From Brevinematales bacterium (lineage in GTDB: Bacteria; Spirochaetota; Brevinematia; Brevinematales; Thermospiraceae), in NCBI GenBank assembly GCA_026417555.1, contig JAOADA010000009.1, forward strand, positions 276 to 53,112: a stretch of DNA of 52,837 nt, in the 5' to 3' direction. The notes beneath the pieces were generated by a model that saw only the letters and a program-made list of their open reading frames with translations, did no database searches and was not told where the DNA came from. Below, piece by piece: positions 43,776 through 52,515 of this stretch. Position numbers and translations under genes: made by a program. The stretch's first letter is position 1, and the number at the start of each line of letters is the position of its first letter.

Positions 43776-44327
43776 ATGATGATAGGTGGGATTCTCTTGG
43801 GCTTGGGTGTTCTGATGCTGGGGTATGGGATTTTCGTCTATAACCGTTTGGTGAGCCTACGAAACCAGGGGGATGAGGCATGGTCTGGGATTGATGTTCA
43901 ATTGAAACGCCGTTATGATTTGATACCCAATCTCGTAGAGACAGTCAAAGGGTATGCAAAGCATGAAAAAGAGACCCTGGAAAAGGTGATTCAGGCACGG
44001 AACATGGCCATGAATGCAACAGGAATTGAAGATAAGATTGCCGCAGAGAATCAATTAACTGGTACCCTCAAGACCCTTTTCGCTCTGAGTGAGAATTATC
44101 CTGATTTGAAAGCGAATACGAATTTTCTTGATTTGCAGAAGAATCTCACAGATATTGAGGAACAGATTGCCCTCGCCCGTCGGTATTACAACGCGGTGAC
44201 GAGGGATTACAATATCCTGTGTGAGAGTTTTCCATCAATGATTATTGCCAACATGGCTGGTTTTCGTAAGCGACCGTATTTTGAAGCCGCTGAGTCAGAG
44301 AGGCAGAATGTAAAGGTTCAATTTTAA
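43776..44327 (+). CDS. lemA: LemA family protein
   Basis: A 183-residue protein with one N-terminal membrane helix and a helical bundle. YNRLVSLRNQGDEAWSGIDVQLKRRYDLIPNLVETVKGYAKHE is the LemA signature, and ALARRYYNAVTRDYN is the second conserved block. AGAAGGAGG precedes ATG 43776; an earlier in-frame codon at 43644 would overlap pheT and its terminator. LemA is often found with DUF2207 proteins, as here (9 bp downstream). The role is not established; membrane stress or quality control is commonly proposed. Confidence 0.95.
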   Translation: MMIGGILLGLGVLMLGYGIFVYNRLVSLRNQGDEAWSGIDVQLKRRYDLIPNLVETVKGYAKHEKETLEKVIQARNMAMNATGIEDKIAAENQLTGTLKTLFALSENYPDLKANTNFLDLQKNLTDIEEQIALARRYYNAVTRDYNILCESFPSMIIANMAGFRKRPYFEAAESERQNVKVQF

Positions 44328-44336
44328 GGGAGTGAG

Positions 44337-46064
44337 ATGAGGGTATGGCGAAACATCCCTTGGCTTTTGCTTGTGCTTCCTGTGTTAGGGTGGGGAGAGT
44401 TTTTTGAGATCACTGATTATCATGTGAGGGCTTCTCTTCACTCGAATGGAACCATGACTATGGAAGAAACCATCACCGTTCTTTTTTATGAACCTCGCCA
44501 TGGGATTTATCGTACTCTTCCCACTCGTCTGAAAGGGGATAGGTTTGATCACCGTTTTCGTATTGAGAAGGTATGGGTGAAGGATAGTGATTTTACCACC
44601 TCGTATGAGGGAAGTCTTCTCAAGATTCGTATAGGATCCCCTTCTCGCTATGTCGAGGGAACCCAGGTTTACCATATTGGCTATACGGTACACAATCCTA
44701 TTCTCGTGTTTACAAATGATGAGGGGCTTCCCTGGCAGGCTTTCTACTGGAACCTTATTGGAACGGATTGGGAGGTGCCTATTCGCCATGCCTCATTTGA
44801 GGTGATACTGGACAAGGTATGGGAGAAACCTGATTTTAGTGTGTTTGCGGGAAAATATGGAAGCCCAAACGTGGAGCGCGTGGAGGCCTTGTATGAGAGT
44901 TCCACCCGTACGTTGAGGGGACGTCTAGTAGGGGAACTTGCCCCTCGGGAGGGGATAACGATTCTTGCGTCATTCCCTATGGGATTTTGGCCTGTGTATG
45001 ATGAAAGAACGTTCTGGCAGAAATATGGGTACGTACTCTCTTGGCTGGTGGCTGTGTTCTATACCGGCGGACTATTTCTTCTTTGGATGCGTTTTGGGAA
45101 GGATAAGCCTTTTGTAAAAATGGTGCATTTTTATCCTCCTTCGGATCTTGATCCGGCTGAGGCAGGAATGTTGATTGACAATACCATTGATCAACGGGAT
45201 GTGATTGCCACCATCTTTAAATGGGCAACGGCAGGCTATATCTCTATCGAAGAGAAACGAGGGGTGTTGGGTATAGGGAGAGACTTTGTTTTCCACAAGA
45301 AAAAGCCACTTGAAAATCCCAAACCCTATGAATGCGTGCTGTGGGCCGGTTTGTTTGTCAAGGAAGGAGTTTCTGCCTCCTTTCGTTCTCAGGCCAAAAT
45401 CTTTCAACCCTCGGATTTTGGTCTTGAGGAAAGAGAGAGCGTGGCTCTTTCTTCTCTCAAAAATGAATTTTATAAGGCTTTTGAGTTGGCCAAGGATGAG
45501 ATAGCTGAGGGTGTCAGAGAAAAATCCCTCTACAAACCCTATTCTCGGGAGTTGGGGTGGGCATGCACGTTTTTTGGTATTTTCTGGATAGCGTGGGGAT
45601 TTCCGTTTGCGTTTGCCACAGAGAGTTGGTATATGGTGCCGGTTTCCCTTCTTCTCAGCATCGTCTCGTTTTTCTTTGGGAGCATTATGCCGGCTCGGAC
45701 AGAGATCGGGCAAAAATATTACGAACAGGTGGTGGGATTTCGCGAGTTTGTGAAAAGGGCTGATTGGCCACGGCTTGAAAGGATCCTGAGGGATGATCCC
45801 CTTTACTTTGACAAGACACTTCCCTATGCGATTGTGTTTGGTCTTGAGAAAACATGGACCCAGAAGTTTTCTCCTGTATTGACGACTGCCCCTGCATGGT
45901 ATGGAGGGACGGGACCTTTTACTCCTATGTATCTTTCGAGTGCAATTCACTCCTCTATCCAGAGCATGGGGACAGTGATGACCTCTTCTCCTTCAAGTAC
46001 CGGCTCTGGTGGAGGGGGTTTCTCCGGCGGTGGTGGCGGTGGCGGCGGGGGAGGAAGCTGGTAG
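44337..46064 (+). CDS. DUF2207 membrane protein with Gly-rich tail
   Basis: A 575-residue protein. A signal peptide (to about residue 20) leads to an extracytoplasmic DUF2207 domain with MTMEETITVLFYEPRHGIYRTLPTRL. Membrane helices follow near residues 225-247, 405-425 and 430-450. A cytosolic region with FKWATAGYISIEEK separates the first from the other two, and the end is a Ser/Gly-rich tail of GGGFSGGGG type. Such tails are typical of this family. It forms a pair with LemA. The function is unknown. Confidence 0.9.
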   Translation: MRVWRNIPWLLLVLPVLGWGEFFEITDYHVRASLHSNGTMTMEETITVLFYEPRHGIYRTLPTRLKGDRFDHRFRIEKVWVKDSDFTTSYEGSLLKIRIGSPSRYVEGTQVYHIGYTVHNPILVFTNDEGLPWQAFYWNLIGTDWEVPIRHASFEVILDKVWEKPDFSVFAGKYGSPNVERVEALYESSTRTLRGRLVGELAPREGITILASFPMGFWPVYDERTFWQKYGYVLSWLVAVFYTGGLFLLWMRFGKDKPFVKMVHFYPPSDLDPAEAGMLIDNTIDQRDVIATIFKWATAGYISIEEKRGVLGIGRDFVFHKKKPLENPKPYECVLWAGLFVKEGVSASFRSQAKIFQPSDFGLEERESVALSSLKNEFYKAFELAKDEIAEGVREKSLYKPYSRELGWACTFFGIFWIAWGFPFAFATESWYMVPVSLLLSIVSFFFGSIMPARTEIGQKYYEQVVGFREFVKRADWPRLERILRDDPLYFDKTLPYAIVFGLEKTWTQKFSPVLTTAPAWYGGTGPFTPMYLSSAIHSSIQSMGTVMTSSPSSTGSGGGGFSGGGGGGGGGGSW

Positions 46065-46104
46065 GATTTTCGACAAAGGGAGGAGAAAAATATCTGGAAA
46101 CCCC

Positions 46105-46133
46105 TTGACAAAGATGAAGTTCCTCTTTATACT
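46105..46133 (+). promoter_or_regulatory. Promoter of the lacI-GH31-GH13 operon
   Basis: A perfect TTGACA at 46105-46110 and TATACT at 46128-46133, 17-bp spacer. The LacI operator begins at the next base, so repressor binding would cover the transcription start. Confidence 0.8.
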
Positions 46134-46153
46134 TTGGTTAAACGTTTAACCAA
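46134..46153 (+). promoter_or_regulatory. LacI-family operator O1
   Basis: Perfect 20-bp palindrome TTGGTTAAAC/GTTTAACCAA with the central CG typical of LacI/GalR operators, immediately downstream of the -10 element and just before the regulator gene. It implies autoregulation. Confidence 0.9.
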
Positions 46154-46161
46154 GGAGAGAT

Positions 46162-47214
46162 ATGAAGCGGGTTACCATCAAAGATATTGCTCGAGAGGCT
46201 GGGACGTCGTATGTTACCGTTTCTCACTACCTGAATAAACGGGGTGAAAAATTCTCTGAGGAAACAGCAGCGCGTATTGAGGCGGCTATCAGAAAGCTTG
46301 GTTATATCCCCAATCGGACGGCGAGGAAGCTTGCAAGAAACCGTTCCTATACTCTTGGAGTGGTGCTTCCTCCAGCGATGGCTTCACTATCACCAGCAAG
46401 ACTTCTGAGAGACAATCCTTTCTATACGGAGTTTTTTGCTGCGGTTCAGGCACGGGCCTGGGAGTATGAAACAGATGTGGTGGTAACGGGGGATGTGGGG
46501 GACGAGGCGCTCTTTACCTGGGTGATGTCATATCAGTTAGATGGGGTGATCCTTTTTGCTTCTGAGGTGGCACAGCGCCTCAAAGAAAATGGTAAGCAAC
46601 GAGGGCAGCATTTGAACACCATCTTTGTTGGATTGGAGGGACCGTCTCCTTTTTTAGATGCTTGGGTAACGATCGATGAGGTATCAGGTATTGTTCAGGC
46701 GGTTTCTTATCTTGTGTCTTCTGGGCACAAAAGAATTGCTTTTGCCACGGGGGACTATCACACCTCTCCGGTAAACGCAGCCCGTTTTTCTGGTTATCAA
46801 CAGGCGCTTGCTTCGGCGAATCTTTCTCTTGATGAGAGGTTTGTTCTTGTGGATGAGGTTTCTTTTGAGGGGGGACGGCGGATTGGAGAAAGGCTTCTTG
46901 TGTTGATGAAAAACGCGCGGGTTTCGGCGGTGGTGTGTGTGGCTGATATCCTTGCAGCCGGGATTTACAAGACTCTCCTTCGGGCCGGGAAACGAATTCC
47001 TCGTGATCTTTCCATCACAGGGTTTGACGATCTGGGGATAGCTTCGCTTCTTGAACCAGAGTTAACCACTGTGCGACAAGATATTGTTCGCCGGGCGGCG
47101 TTGTGTGTGGATTGTATTGAGCATGCCTATCAAGGGAAACCTCTTTCCTCAGTGTGTCTCCCTGTGGAGCTTGTTCTTCGACGCTCGACAGCCCCGTATC
47201 GCTATACTCGTTAG
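46162..47214 (+). CDS. LacI/GalR-family transcriptional regulator
   Basis: A 350-residue regulator. VTIKDIAREAGTSYVTVSHYLN is the helix-turn-helix, and RKLGYIPNRTARKLARNRS is the hinge that inserts into the minor groove. The periplasmic-binding-protein-like core has FFAAVQARAWEYETDVVV, DGVILFA, SGHKRIAF and FDDLGIASLLEPELTTVRQD. CAAGGAGAG precedes the ATG. It lies between the two identical operators and ahead of two alpha-glucan hydrolases, so it probably senses a maltodextrin-type sugar and represses its own operon. The inducer is inferred. Confidence 0.95.
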   Translation: MKRVTIKDIAREAGTSYVTVSHYLNKRGEKFSEETAARIEAAIRKLGYIPNRTARKLARNRSYTLGVVLPPAMASLSPARLLRDNPFYTEFFAAVQARAWEYETDVVVTGDVGDEALFTWVMSYQLDGVILFASEVAQRLKENGKQRGQHLNTIFVGLEGPSPFLDAWVTIDEVSGIVQAVSYLVSSGHKRIAFATGDYHTSPVNAARFSGYQQALASANLSLDERFVLVDEVSFEGGRRIGERLLVLMKNARVSAVVCVADILAAGIYKTLLRAGKRIPRDLSITGFDDLGIASLLEPELTTVRQDIVRRAALCVDCIEHAYQGKPLSSVCLPVELVLRRSTAPYRYTR

Positions 47215-47233
47215 GACAGAAGGGAGGAAAAAT

Positions 47234-49813
47234 ATGGAAAAAGCATGGAGTTTGGTTAAACGTTTAACCAAAACATGGTTGGGTGAGCACATTTTTCAAG
47301 GAAATCGAAAGATGATCTTTTTGATTTTCTTGGGTGGAGTGTTGATCTTTTCTTGTGAAAAGGCATTGCGACAGCCCCCTCTGGGAATGGTTCCGGTACC
47401 AGAGTTTTGGGAGCAGATTCCTCGTCAAACGCCTGGCGAGGTAGTCTCTTTGGTTGAGAATGAGCAGGGGTGGGTTTTGGTATGTAAGCGAAAGACTCTT
47501 GTGGTTTGCCCCCTTGAGCAAGGCTGGAGGGTGGGGTGGTTTTCCTCTTCTGTGTCTAATTTTTCTCGTGTTTCCTATGCGGTTGTTGAGGAGAAAGGAA
47601 CAACCAATGGGGTAAGTGTTTCCCAGACACGAGAGAGTGTGATTTTCACAAGAGGAGAGGAAGTCCTTGTCGTGAAGAAAAAAGATGGTCGCTTGTTTTG
47701 GTCCCGAGCGGGAAAAACCTTGTTGTCTCAAAAGGAGGTTTTCCGTTTTGAAGGGGAGCGCTTCACATGGGGTTTTGATATGCCGGACTCGATGGCGGTG
47801 TGTGGATTGGCAGAAAAAGCAGAAGGGCTCAATCTCAGGGGAAAAAGTTTTACCTTTTATAACAGGGATACTTACAAGTATCAACGGGGACATGATCCTC
47901 TGTATCTGGCTATTCCCTTTGCCATTCTCTGGGACAAAGATGTTGCATGGGGGGTGTTTCTGGACAATCCAGCGCAGTCTTTCTGGGATATAGGAGCGAG
48001 AAAAAACAATAGTTTTTCTCTAGGGGCGTTGGAAGGGGAGGCTCTCTTGTATCTTTTTTCCTCTTCTCACGTGTCTGGGGTTATAGAGGCCTACACTCAT
48101 CTCACAGGAAAACCACCTCTTCCCCCTTTCTGGGCGCTGGGGTATCAGCAGTCACGGTTTAGTTATTTTCCTCAGGCGAGGGTGATGGATATTGCCAAGA
48201 ACTTTCGAGAAAGAAATCTTCCGGCTGATGTTCTTTATTTAGATATTGATTTTATGGAGGCGAAAAAAAGCTTCACGTATGATACCAATCGGTTTCCTGA
48301 TCCTTCTGGTCTTCTTCATCATCTCCATGAGATGGATTTTCGTGTAGTGACTATCGTCAATCCTGGGATAGCTGTTCGAAAGGGGTACGCCCCCTATGAG
48401 AGTGGAATCAGAGAGGATGTGTTTGTGAAACTTTCCAATGGGCGGTATGCCCAGGGAACCGTCTGGCCAGGGATATGTGTGTTTCCTGACTATTCTCTTC
48501 CCAGAACGCGGGTATGGTGGGGGAGGCTGTACACTCATTTACTGGGGATGGGGTTTGATGGTTTCTGGAACGATATGAATGAACCGTCAGTCTTTAATGG
48601 AAGGGATGGGACGCTGGAACGGACTGCGCTTCACTATGATTTTGGAAGGTTTTCTTTTCATTCTCGGGTGCATAATGCATATGGGTTGACGATGGCACAG
48701 GCTACCTATGAAGGGCTCACCACTCTTGTGCCTGGGAAACGCCATTTTGTTTTAAGTCGGGCGGGGTATGCGGGGATCCAACGCTATGGTTTTGTTTGGA
48801 CAGGGGACAATACCGCTTCCTGGGATCATCTTCGACTGAATCTCTCCATGGTGTTGAACTTGGGGCTTTCTGGGGTCCCGTTTGCAGGGGCAGATATTGG
48901 GGGATATACAGGTACCCCTTCTGAAGAGCTTTTTATTCGGTGGATCCAGCTGGGGGTATTTCTTCCCTTTGTTCGTAACCACACTGAGCAGGGCACGGCT
49001 CCTCAAGAGCCCTGGGCCTTTGGCAAGAGGGCAGAAGATATTGCCAGACGCTACCTTTTTGTTCGGTATAGGCTTCTCCCACTCTGGTATACCCTGGCGT
49101 ATGAAGCCCATGAGAGGGGGCTTCCCCTGGTACGCCCGTTGTTTTGGGAGGGAGGGCCGGTAAGTGAAGAAGGGTTCTTGGTAGGAAGAGATGTCGTAGT
49201 GTATCCTATCCTGGAGAGTGGGAAAACCAACATCCAAGGAGATCTTCCTCTGGGTTCTTTTGTCGAATGGAAGAGTCATACCGTGTTTTCTCGTCACTTT
49301 GAAACATCTGTAACCCTTGAGGATATTCCTCTTTTTATTCGGCGTGGAAGTGTCCTTCCTCTTGCCAATATTTCTGAGAGGCTTCTCAAGCAAGGGGCAC
49401 CCCTTTCTACCATTCTTCAAGTGCCAGATGAGCATCTTCGTTCTACGAGGGATGTTCGTGATATTACGCTTTGGATTTTTGCTGGAGAAAAGGGCGAAGG
49501 TTCTCTGTATTGGGATGATGGGGAAACAACGGCTTACCAACAAGGGGGAGGGCTTTTTGCTCACTATCGCTGGGAGGAGCATGCTACCGGGGCTACCCTG
49601 AGAATTACTGTCAAAGGAAAACCGCGGGGTTTCTCCCCTCTTCCTATCCGATGGCTTGTCGTAGAGGGGCTTCCTGAGGTGGATTGGGTGAAACGGGGGG
49701 ATACATCTCTTCCCTTTGAGAGGATTGGTTCACGAGTAGTGGTGAGTCTCTCTCAGGAGAATATGTGGAAAGAGAGTCTTCTCTCTTTATCCTATAAAGG
49801 AGGAAAACCATGA
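47234..49813 (+). CDS. GH31 alpha-glucosidase-like lipoprotein
   Basis: A glycoside hydrolase family 31 enzyme that removes alpha-linked glucose or xylose from glucan ends. GFWNDMNEPS contains the nucleophile (Asp447) and WTGDN the acid/base (Asp525). PADVLYLDIDFM, GADIGGYTG and RNHTEQG are also typical. A lipoprotein signal, KMIFLIFLGGVLIFSC, suggests anchoring outside the inner membrane. ATG 47234 follows a strong GGGAGG and gives 859 residues but a long n-region, part of which is encoded by the second operator. ATG 47312 behind AAGGAAA gives 833 residues and a normal signal peptide. Confidence 0.9.
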   Translation: MEKAWSLVKRLTKTWLGEHIFQGNRKMIFLIFLGGVLIFSCEKALRQPPLGMVPVPEFWEQIPRQTPGEVVSLVENEQGWVLVCKRKTLVVCPLEQGWRVGWFSSSVSNFSRVSYAVVEEKGTTNGVSVSQTRESVIFTRGEEVLVVKKKDGRLFWSRAGKTLLSQKEVFRFEGERFTWGFDMPDSMAVCGLAEKAEGLNLRGKSFTFYNRDTYKYQRGHDPLYLAIPFAILWDKDVAWGVFLDNPAQSFWDIGARKNNSFSLGALEGEALLYLFSSSHVSGVIEAYTHLTGKPPLPPFWALGYQQSRFSYFPQARVMDIAKNFRERNLPADVLYLDIDFMEAKKSFTYDTNRFPDPSGLLHHLHEMDFRVVTIVNPGIAVRKGYAPYESGIREDVFVKLSNGRYAQGTVWPGICVFPDYSLPRTRVWWGRLYTHLLGMGFDGFWNDMNEPSVFNGRDGTLERTALHYDFGRFSFHSRVHNAYGLTMAQATYEGLTTLVPGKRHFVLSRAGYAGIQRYGFVWTGDNTASWDHLRLNLSMVLNLGLSGVPFAGADIGGYTGTPSEELFIRWIQLGVFLPFVRNHTEQGTAPQEPWAFGKRAEDIARRYLFVRYRLLPLWYTLAYEAHERGLPLVRPLFWEGGPVSEEGFLVGRDVVVYPILESGKTNIQGDLPLGSFVEWKSHTVFSRHFETSVTLEDIPLFIRRGSVLPLANISERLLKQGAPLSTILQVPDEHLRSTRDVRDITLWIFAGEKGEGSLYWDDGETTAYQQGGGLFAHYRWEEHATGATLRITVKGKPRGFSPLPIRWLVVEGLPEVDWVKRGDTSLPFERIGSRVVVSLSQENMWKESLLSLSYKGGKP
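47252..47271 (+). promoter_or_regulatory. LacI-family operator O2, identical copy
   Basis: The same perfect 20-bp palindrome as at 46134-46153, placed 1118 bp downstream at the start of the GH31 gene. If translation begins at 47234 it lies within codons 7-13 (VKRLTK); if at 47312 it is intergenic. No promoter is obvious next to it. Confidence 0.88.
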
Positions 49814-51870
49814 AAAGGTTTCTGTGGATCTTTGTGGTCTTTGGTCTTGTGGGGTGTTTTTCTCGGCCTACCCCACAGGCAGGTATTGAAATCGAGAGTG
49901 ATCTGAACACCTCGATTGACATTTCTCGGGTGTATTTTCATTCTCGGGAGGCTTTTTACAAGAGTCCGTTTGGAGCGGTTCCAGAGGGAACGCCAGTACG
50001 TTTTCGTATCCAAACGAAAAAGGATGATGTACGAGAAGTCCAGTTTCTCCTCTACCGCCAGGAGAAGAGTGGAACAGGAGGCAAGAAGATGATCAAAAGT
50101 ATCACAAATCTTCCCATGCGTGTGGTGATGCGTACCAATGGCCTTGATATCTGGGAGATCACCTACACCCCTGAAAAACCGATGGTGTATGGGTATGGAT
50201 TTCGGCTTGTAAAAAATGAGCGCGATGCGATTGTCTATGCCAATAACCGTCGGGTAGTGGAGGTGCCGTATAATTCTGTGTTGGGAACGGGGGGGATTGG
50301 TCGCATTCAGGGGGATAGTTACCCTATCCCGTATACTTTGACGGTATATCGACGAGATTTTTCCATGCCCTCGTGGACATCCAATATGGTGATCTATTAT
50401 ATTTTTCCTGACCGTTTTCGGAACGGCAACAAGAAAAACGACCCGGTGGTTGGCAAGCGGCTTTTCTACAATCGCAAACCGATTGAATTTCATACGAACT
50501 GGTGGGATCCGTATCCGTATGTGCCAGGTCCTGCTGACAAAAACACTACCGACGACAGTGAGTATTGCAATGATTTTTATGGAGGTGATCTTGAAGGTAT
50601 CATCGAGAAACTTGACTACTTGGCATCCCTTGGAGTGACGGTGATTTATATCAACCCTATCTTTGAGGCACCGTCTAACCATAAGTATGATACGGCAGAT
50701 TATATGAAGATTGATCCAGCCTTTGGGGATCTTGAGACGTTTCGTCGTTTGGTGGCAGAAGCGAAGAAACGAGGAATTCGTATTATCCTGGATACTTCTC
50801 TCAATCATTGTGGATCTGATTCAGTGTATATGGATCGCTATGGCAAATACCCCTCTCTTGGGGCTTTTGAAAACGAGACCATTCGCAAAGACTCTCCCTA
50901 CTATGAGTGGTTCTCCTTTAGACCAAACTTCAAAAAGGCAGATGAGGCGTATGATCAGTGGGCTAATCCCACCTTGGCTACTCTGAGAGAAGTGGAGAGT
51001 TATAAAGAATTTGCCTATCGTGGAACCAACTCGGTGACGAAATTTTGGCTTCGTCAAGGGGCGTCTGGTTGGCGGATGGATGTTACCCCGTGGAAGTCCG
51101 ATGGTTTCTGGCGGGAATGGCGCCAGGCTGTCAAGGAAACCGATCCTGAGGCCTTTACGATCGCTGAGGTGTGGTTTGATGCCTCGTTTTACTTTCTGGG
51201 GGATATGTATGATTCAACAATGAATTATCTCTTTCGTTCGGCCATGATTCAGATGGGATTGGGGACAAACCTTTCTCTTCCTCTGGAAACCCTGGAGATG
51301 ATGCGAGAAAACTATCCCCCTCAAGTGTTTTCTCGTCTCATGAACCTGATCTCGAGTCATGATCTTCCTCGGATGTTGTATGAGCTTGGATACAAACGGT
51401 ATGGTCAGGAGGGGTATGAGACGTTTTTGCGTCGTTTCAAGATGGTGGTGGCCTTTCAGTTTGCCTTTCCTGGAGCGCCAACTATTTATTATGGTGATGA
51501 GGTTGGGATGACGGGGGGTGGGGATCCCTATAACCGTGGCCCGTATCCCTGGAAAGACACCGGTGCCCCATACGGGGATGAACGCCTTCTTCCCTTCTTT
51601 CAAACCCTGGGGAAACTGAGACACGCCCTGCCAGAGCTTTCTCAGGGGAGTCTTGCCTATCTCCATGTTGCGGACCATACCCTTGTCTTTGAACGAAGAT
51701 TGGGGGAGCGAGTTTTCTACTTTGTGATGAATAATGGCTCGGAAACAGCAACCATTTCTTTGCCCGTTTTGAATGGGAGTTTCACTGATCCCTTGACGGG
51801 GGAGAATCTCTCCCTTTCTGGGCAGATCGTGCTTGAACCGAAAGGTTTTCGCTATCTGGTGAGAAGGTAG
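49810..51870 (+). CDS. GH13 alpha-amylase-family lipoprotein
   Basis: A 686-residue enzyme anchored as a lipoprotein (MKRFLWIFVVFGLVGC). An N-terminal beta domain of about 180 residues resembles the N/CBM34 domain of neopullulanases and cyclomaltodextrinases. The GH13 barrel then has DTSLNHC (region I), GWRMDVTPW with nucleophile Asp424, IAEVWF with acid/base Glu453, and SSHDLPRML with Asp518. Region IV has SSHD where NHD is usual. It overlaps the GH31 gene by ATGA. I infer extracytoplasmic breakdown of alpha-glucans. A maltogenic, neopullulanase or transferase activity cannot be separated by eye. Confidence 0.92.
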   Translation: MKRFLWIFVVFGLVGCFSRPTPQAGIEIESDLNTSIDISRVYFHSREAFYKSPFGAVPEGTPVRFRIQTKKDDVREVQFLLYRQEKSGTGGKKMIKSITNLPMRVVMRTNGLDIWEITYTPEKPMVYGYGFRLVKNERDAIVYANNRRVVEVPYNSVLGTGGIGRIQGDSYPIPYTLTVYRRDFSMPSWTSNMVIYYIFPDRFRNGNKKNDPVVGKRLFYNRKPIEFHTNWWDPYPYVPGPADKNTTDDSEYCNDFYGGDLEGIIEKLDYLASLGVTVIYINPIFEAPSNHKYDTADYMKIDPAFGDLETFRRLVAEAKKRGIRIILDTSLNHCGSDSVYMDRYGKYPSLGAFENETIRKDSPYYEWFSFRPNFKKADEAYDQWANPTLATLREVESYKEFAYRGTNSVTKFWLRQGASGWRMDVTPWKSDGFWREWRQAVKETDPEAFTIAEVWFDASFYFLGDMYDSTMNYLFRSAMIQMGLGTNLSLPLETLEMMRENYPPQVFSRLMNLISSHDLPRMLYELGYKRYGQEGYETFLRRFKMVVAFQFAFPGAPTIYYGDEVGMTGGGDPYNRGPYPWKDTGAPYGDERLLPFFQTLGKLRHALPELSQGSLAYLHVADHTLVFERRLGERVFYFVMNNGSETATISLPVLNGSFTDPLTGENLSLSGQIVLEPKGFRYLVRR

Positions 51871-51880
51871 CCTCTTTTGC

Positions 51881-51915
51881 CTCTCCACCGCCTTTTTGGC
51901 GGTGGAGAGTTTTTT
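51881..51915 (+). terminator. Terminator of the alpha-glucan operon
   Basis: A perfect 12-bp stem, CTCTCCACCGCC with GGCGGTGGAGAG, around a TTTTT loop and followed by six T residues, 10 bp after the GH13 stop. Confidence 0.95.
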
Positions 51916-51931
51916 GAGATGATGGTTTGAA

Positions 51932-52132
51932 ATGGAGGATGAAGAAAGGCTCTCACAAACAAGCTTTGAGAGAGGGCTTGACAAAAAAAAGGGGAGAAGT
52001 ATAATATATCTGGGCAGAAAAAATGAGTACAGCATACTTTTCATTGAAGAGACACAAGAGCCCATACATGTGTTAGAAAAGAGAAAAGAATTTGTTTTAA
52101 ATACCCTCAAAGAAAAAGGAGTGAAATTATGA
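51932..52132 (+). CDS. Hypothetical small protein
   Basis: A 66-residue charged protein I do not recognise. Its second half (IIYLGRKNEYSILFIEE, then HVLEKRKEFVLNTLKEKGVKL) reads like a strand pair followed by a helix, and its stop overlaps the next gene as ATGA, which supports coding. The start is doubtful: the ATG at 51932 has no clear ribosome-binding site, and a good promoter at 51978-52005 lies inside the frame. A shorter product starting at a non-standard codon, or a 5'-truncated remnant, is possible. Confidence 0.4.
   Translation: MEDEERLSQTSFERGLDKKKGRSIIYLGRKNEYSILFIEETQEPIHVLEKRKEFVLNTLKEKGVKL
51978..52005 (+). promoter_or_regulatory. Promoter for the right-end cassette
   Basis: A perfect TTGACA at 51978-51983 and TATAAT at 52000-52005 with a 16-bp spacer. 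It lies between the preceding terminator and the 52129 gene but within the 51932 frame, so one of the two calls may be wrong. Confidence 0.6.
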
Positions 52133-52515
52133 AACTTTGTGTCCAACAGAGTGGCATTCAATGTGAAAGTGTAGTGTCTGAATGGCCTTCGTTTGGTTTT
52201 GCAAAGTTTTCTCATCACAACGATCTTGGCAATTGTCAGCAGGATGTATTCAAAGATGCTTTAAACCCATTGTGTGAGTTGTTGAAGAAGGTGAAACAAC
52301 ACTTCTTGATTTGTATAGGAGCCCTCGTTCCACAGAAGATCTTCACCTTAAATGGGGGTGGGAAGTCTGGGGATGAGGTCTACCTCTTGAAAAGTGAAAA
52401 GATCAAAAGAAGTGATGAGGCGGGCAATGATGCCCTGCTTTGTTGTTTGCAAAGGCGACTCTTGGGAAAGAATTTCTGTGAAAAGGGAGGATATGAATAT
52501 GGTGGATATCACTGA
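52129..52515 (+). CDS. Hypothetical Cys-rich protein
   Basis: A 128-residue protein of no recognised family. It has eight cysteines in the visible sequence, no signal peptide and no clear membrane helix; LLKKVKQHFLICIGALV is the most hydrophobic stretch. AAAGGAGTGAAATT precedes the ATG. Base composition is more A+T-rich than in the genes to the left. It overlaps the upstream small gene (ATGA) and the ankyrin gene (17 bp), so the three are probably expressed together. A toxin-immunity or effector role is a guess without direct support. Confidence 0.55.
   Translation: MKLCVQQSGIQCESVVSEWPSFGFAKFSHHNDLGNCQQDVFKDALNPLCELLKKVKQHFLICIGALVPQKIFTLNGGGKSGDEVYLLKSEKIKRSDEAGNDALLCCLQRRLLGKNFCEKGGYEYGGYH

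Noticed and set aside
46005-46064. A tandem GGT/GGC-rich tract resembling a simple repeat
   Set aside because: It encodes the glycine-rich tail typical of DUF2207 proteins and is in frame.
47203-47208. A TATACT hexamer near the end of lacI that could be a -10 for the GH31 gene
   Set aside because: No -35-like hexamer lies 15-19 bp upstream, and the sequence is within the lacI coding end.
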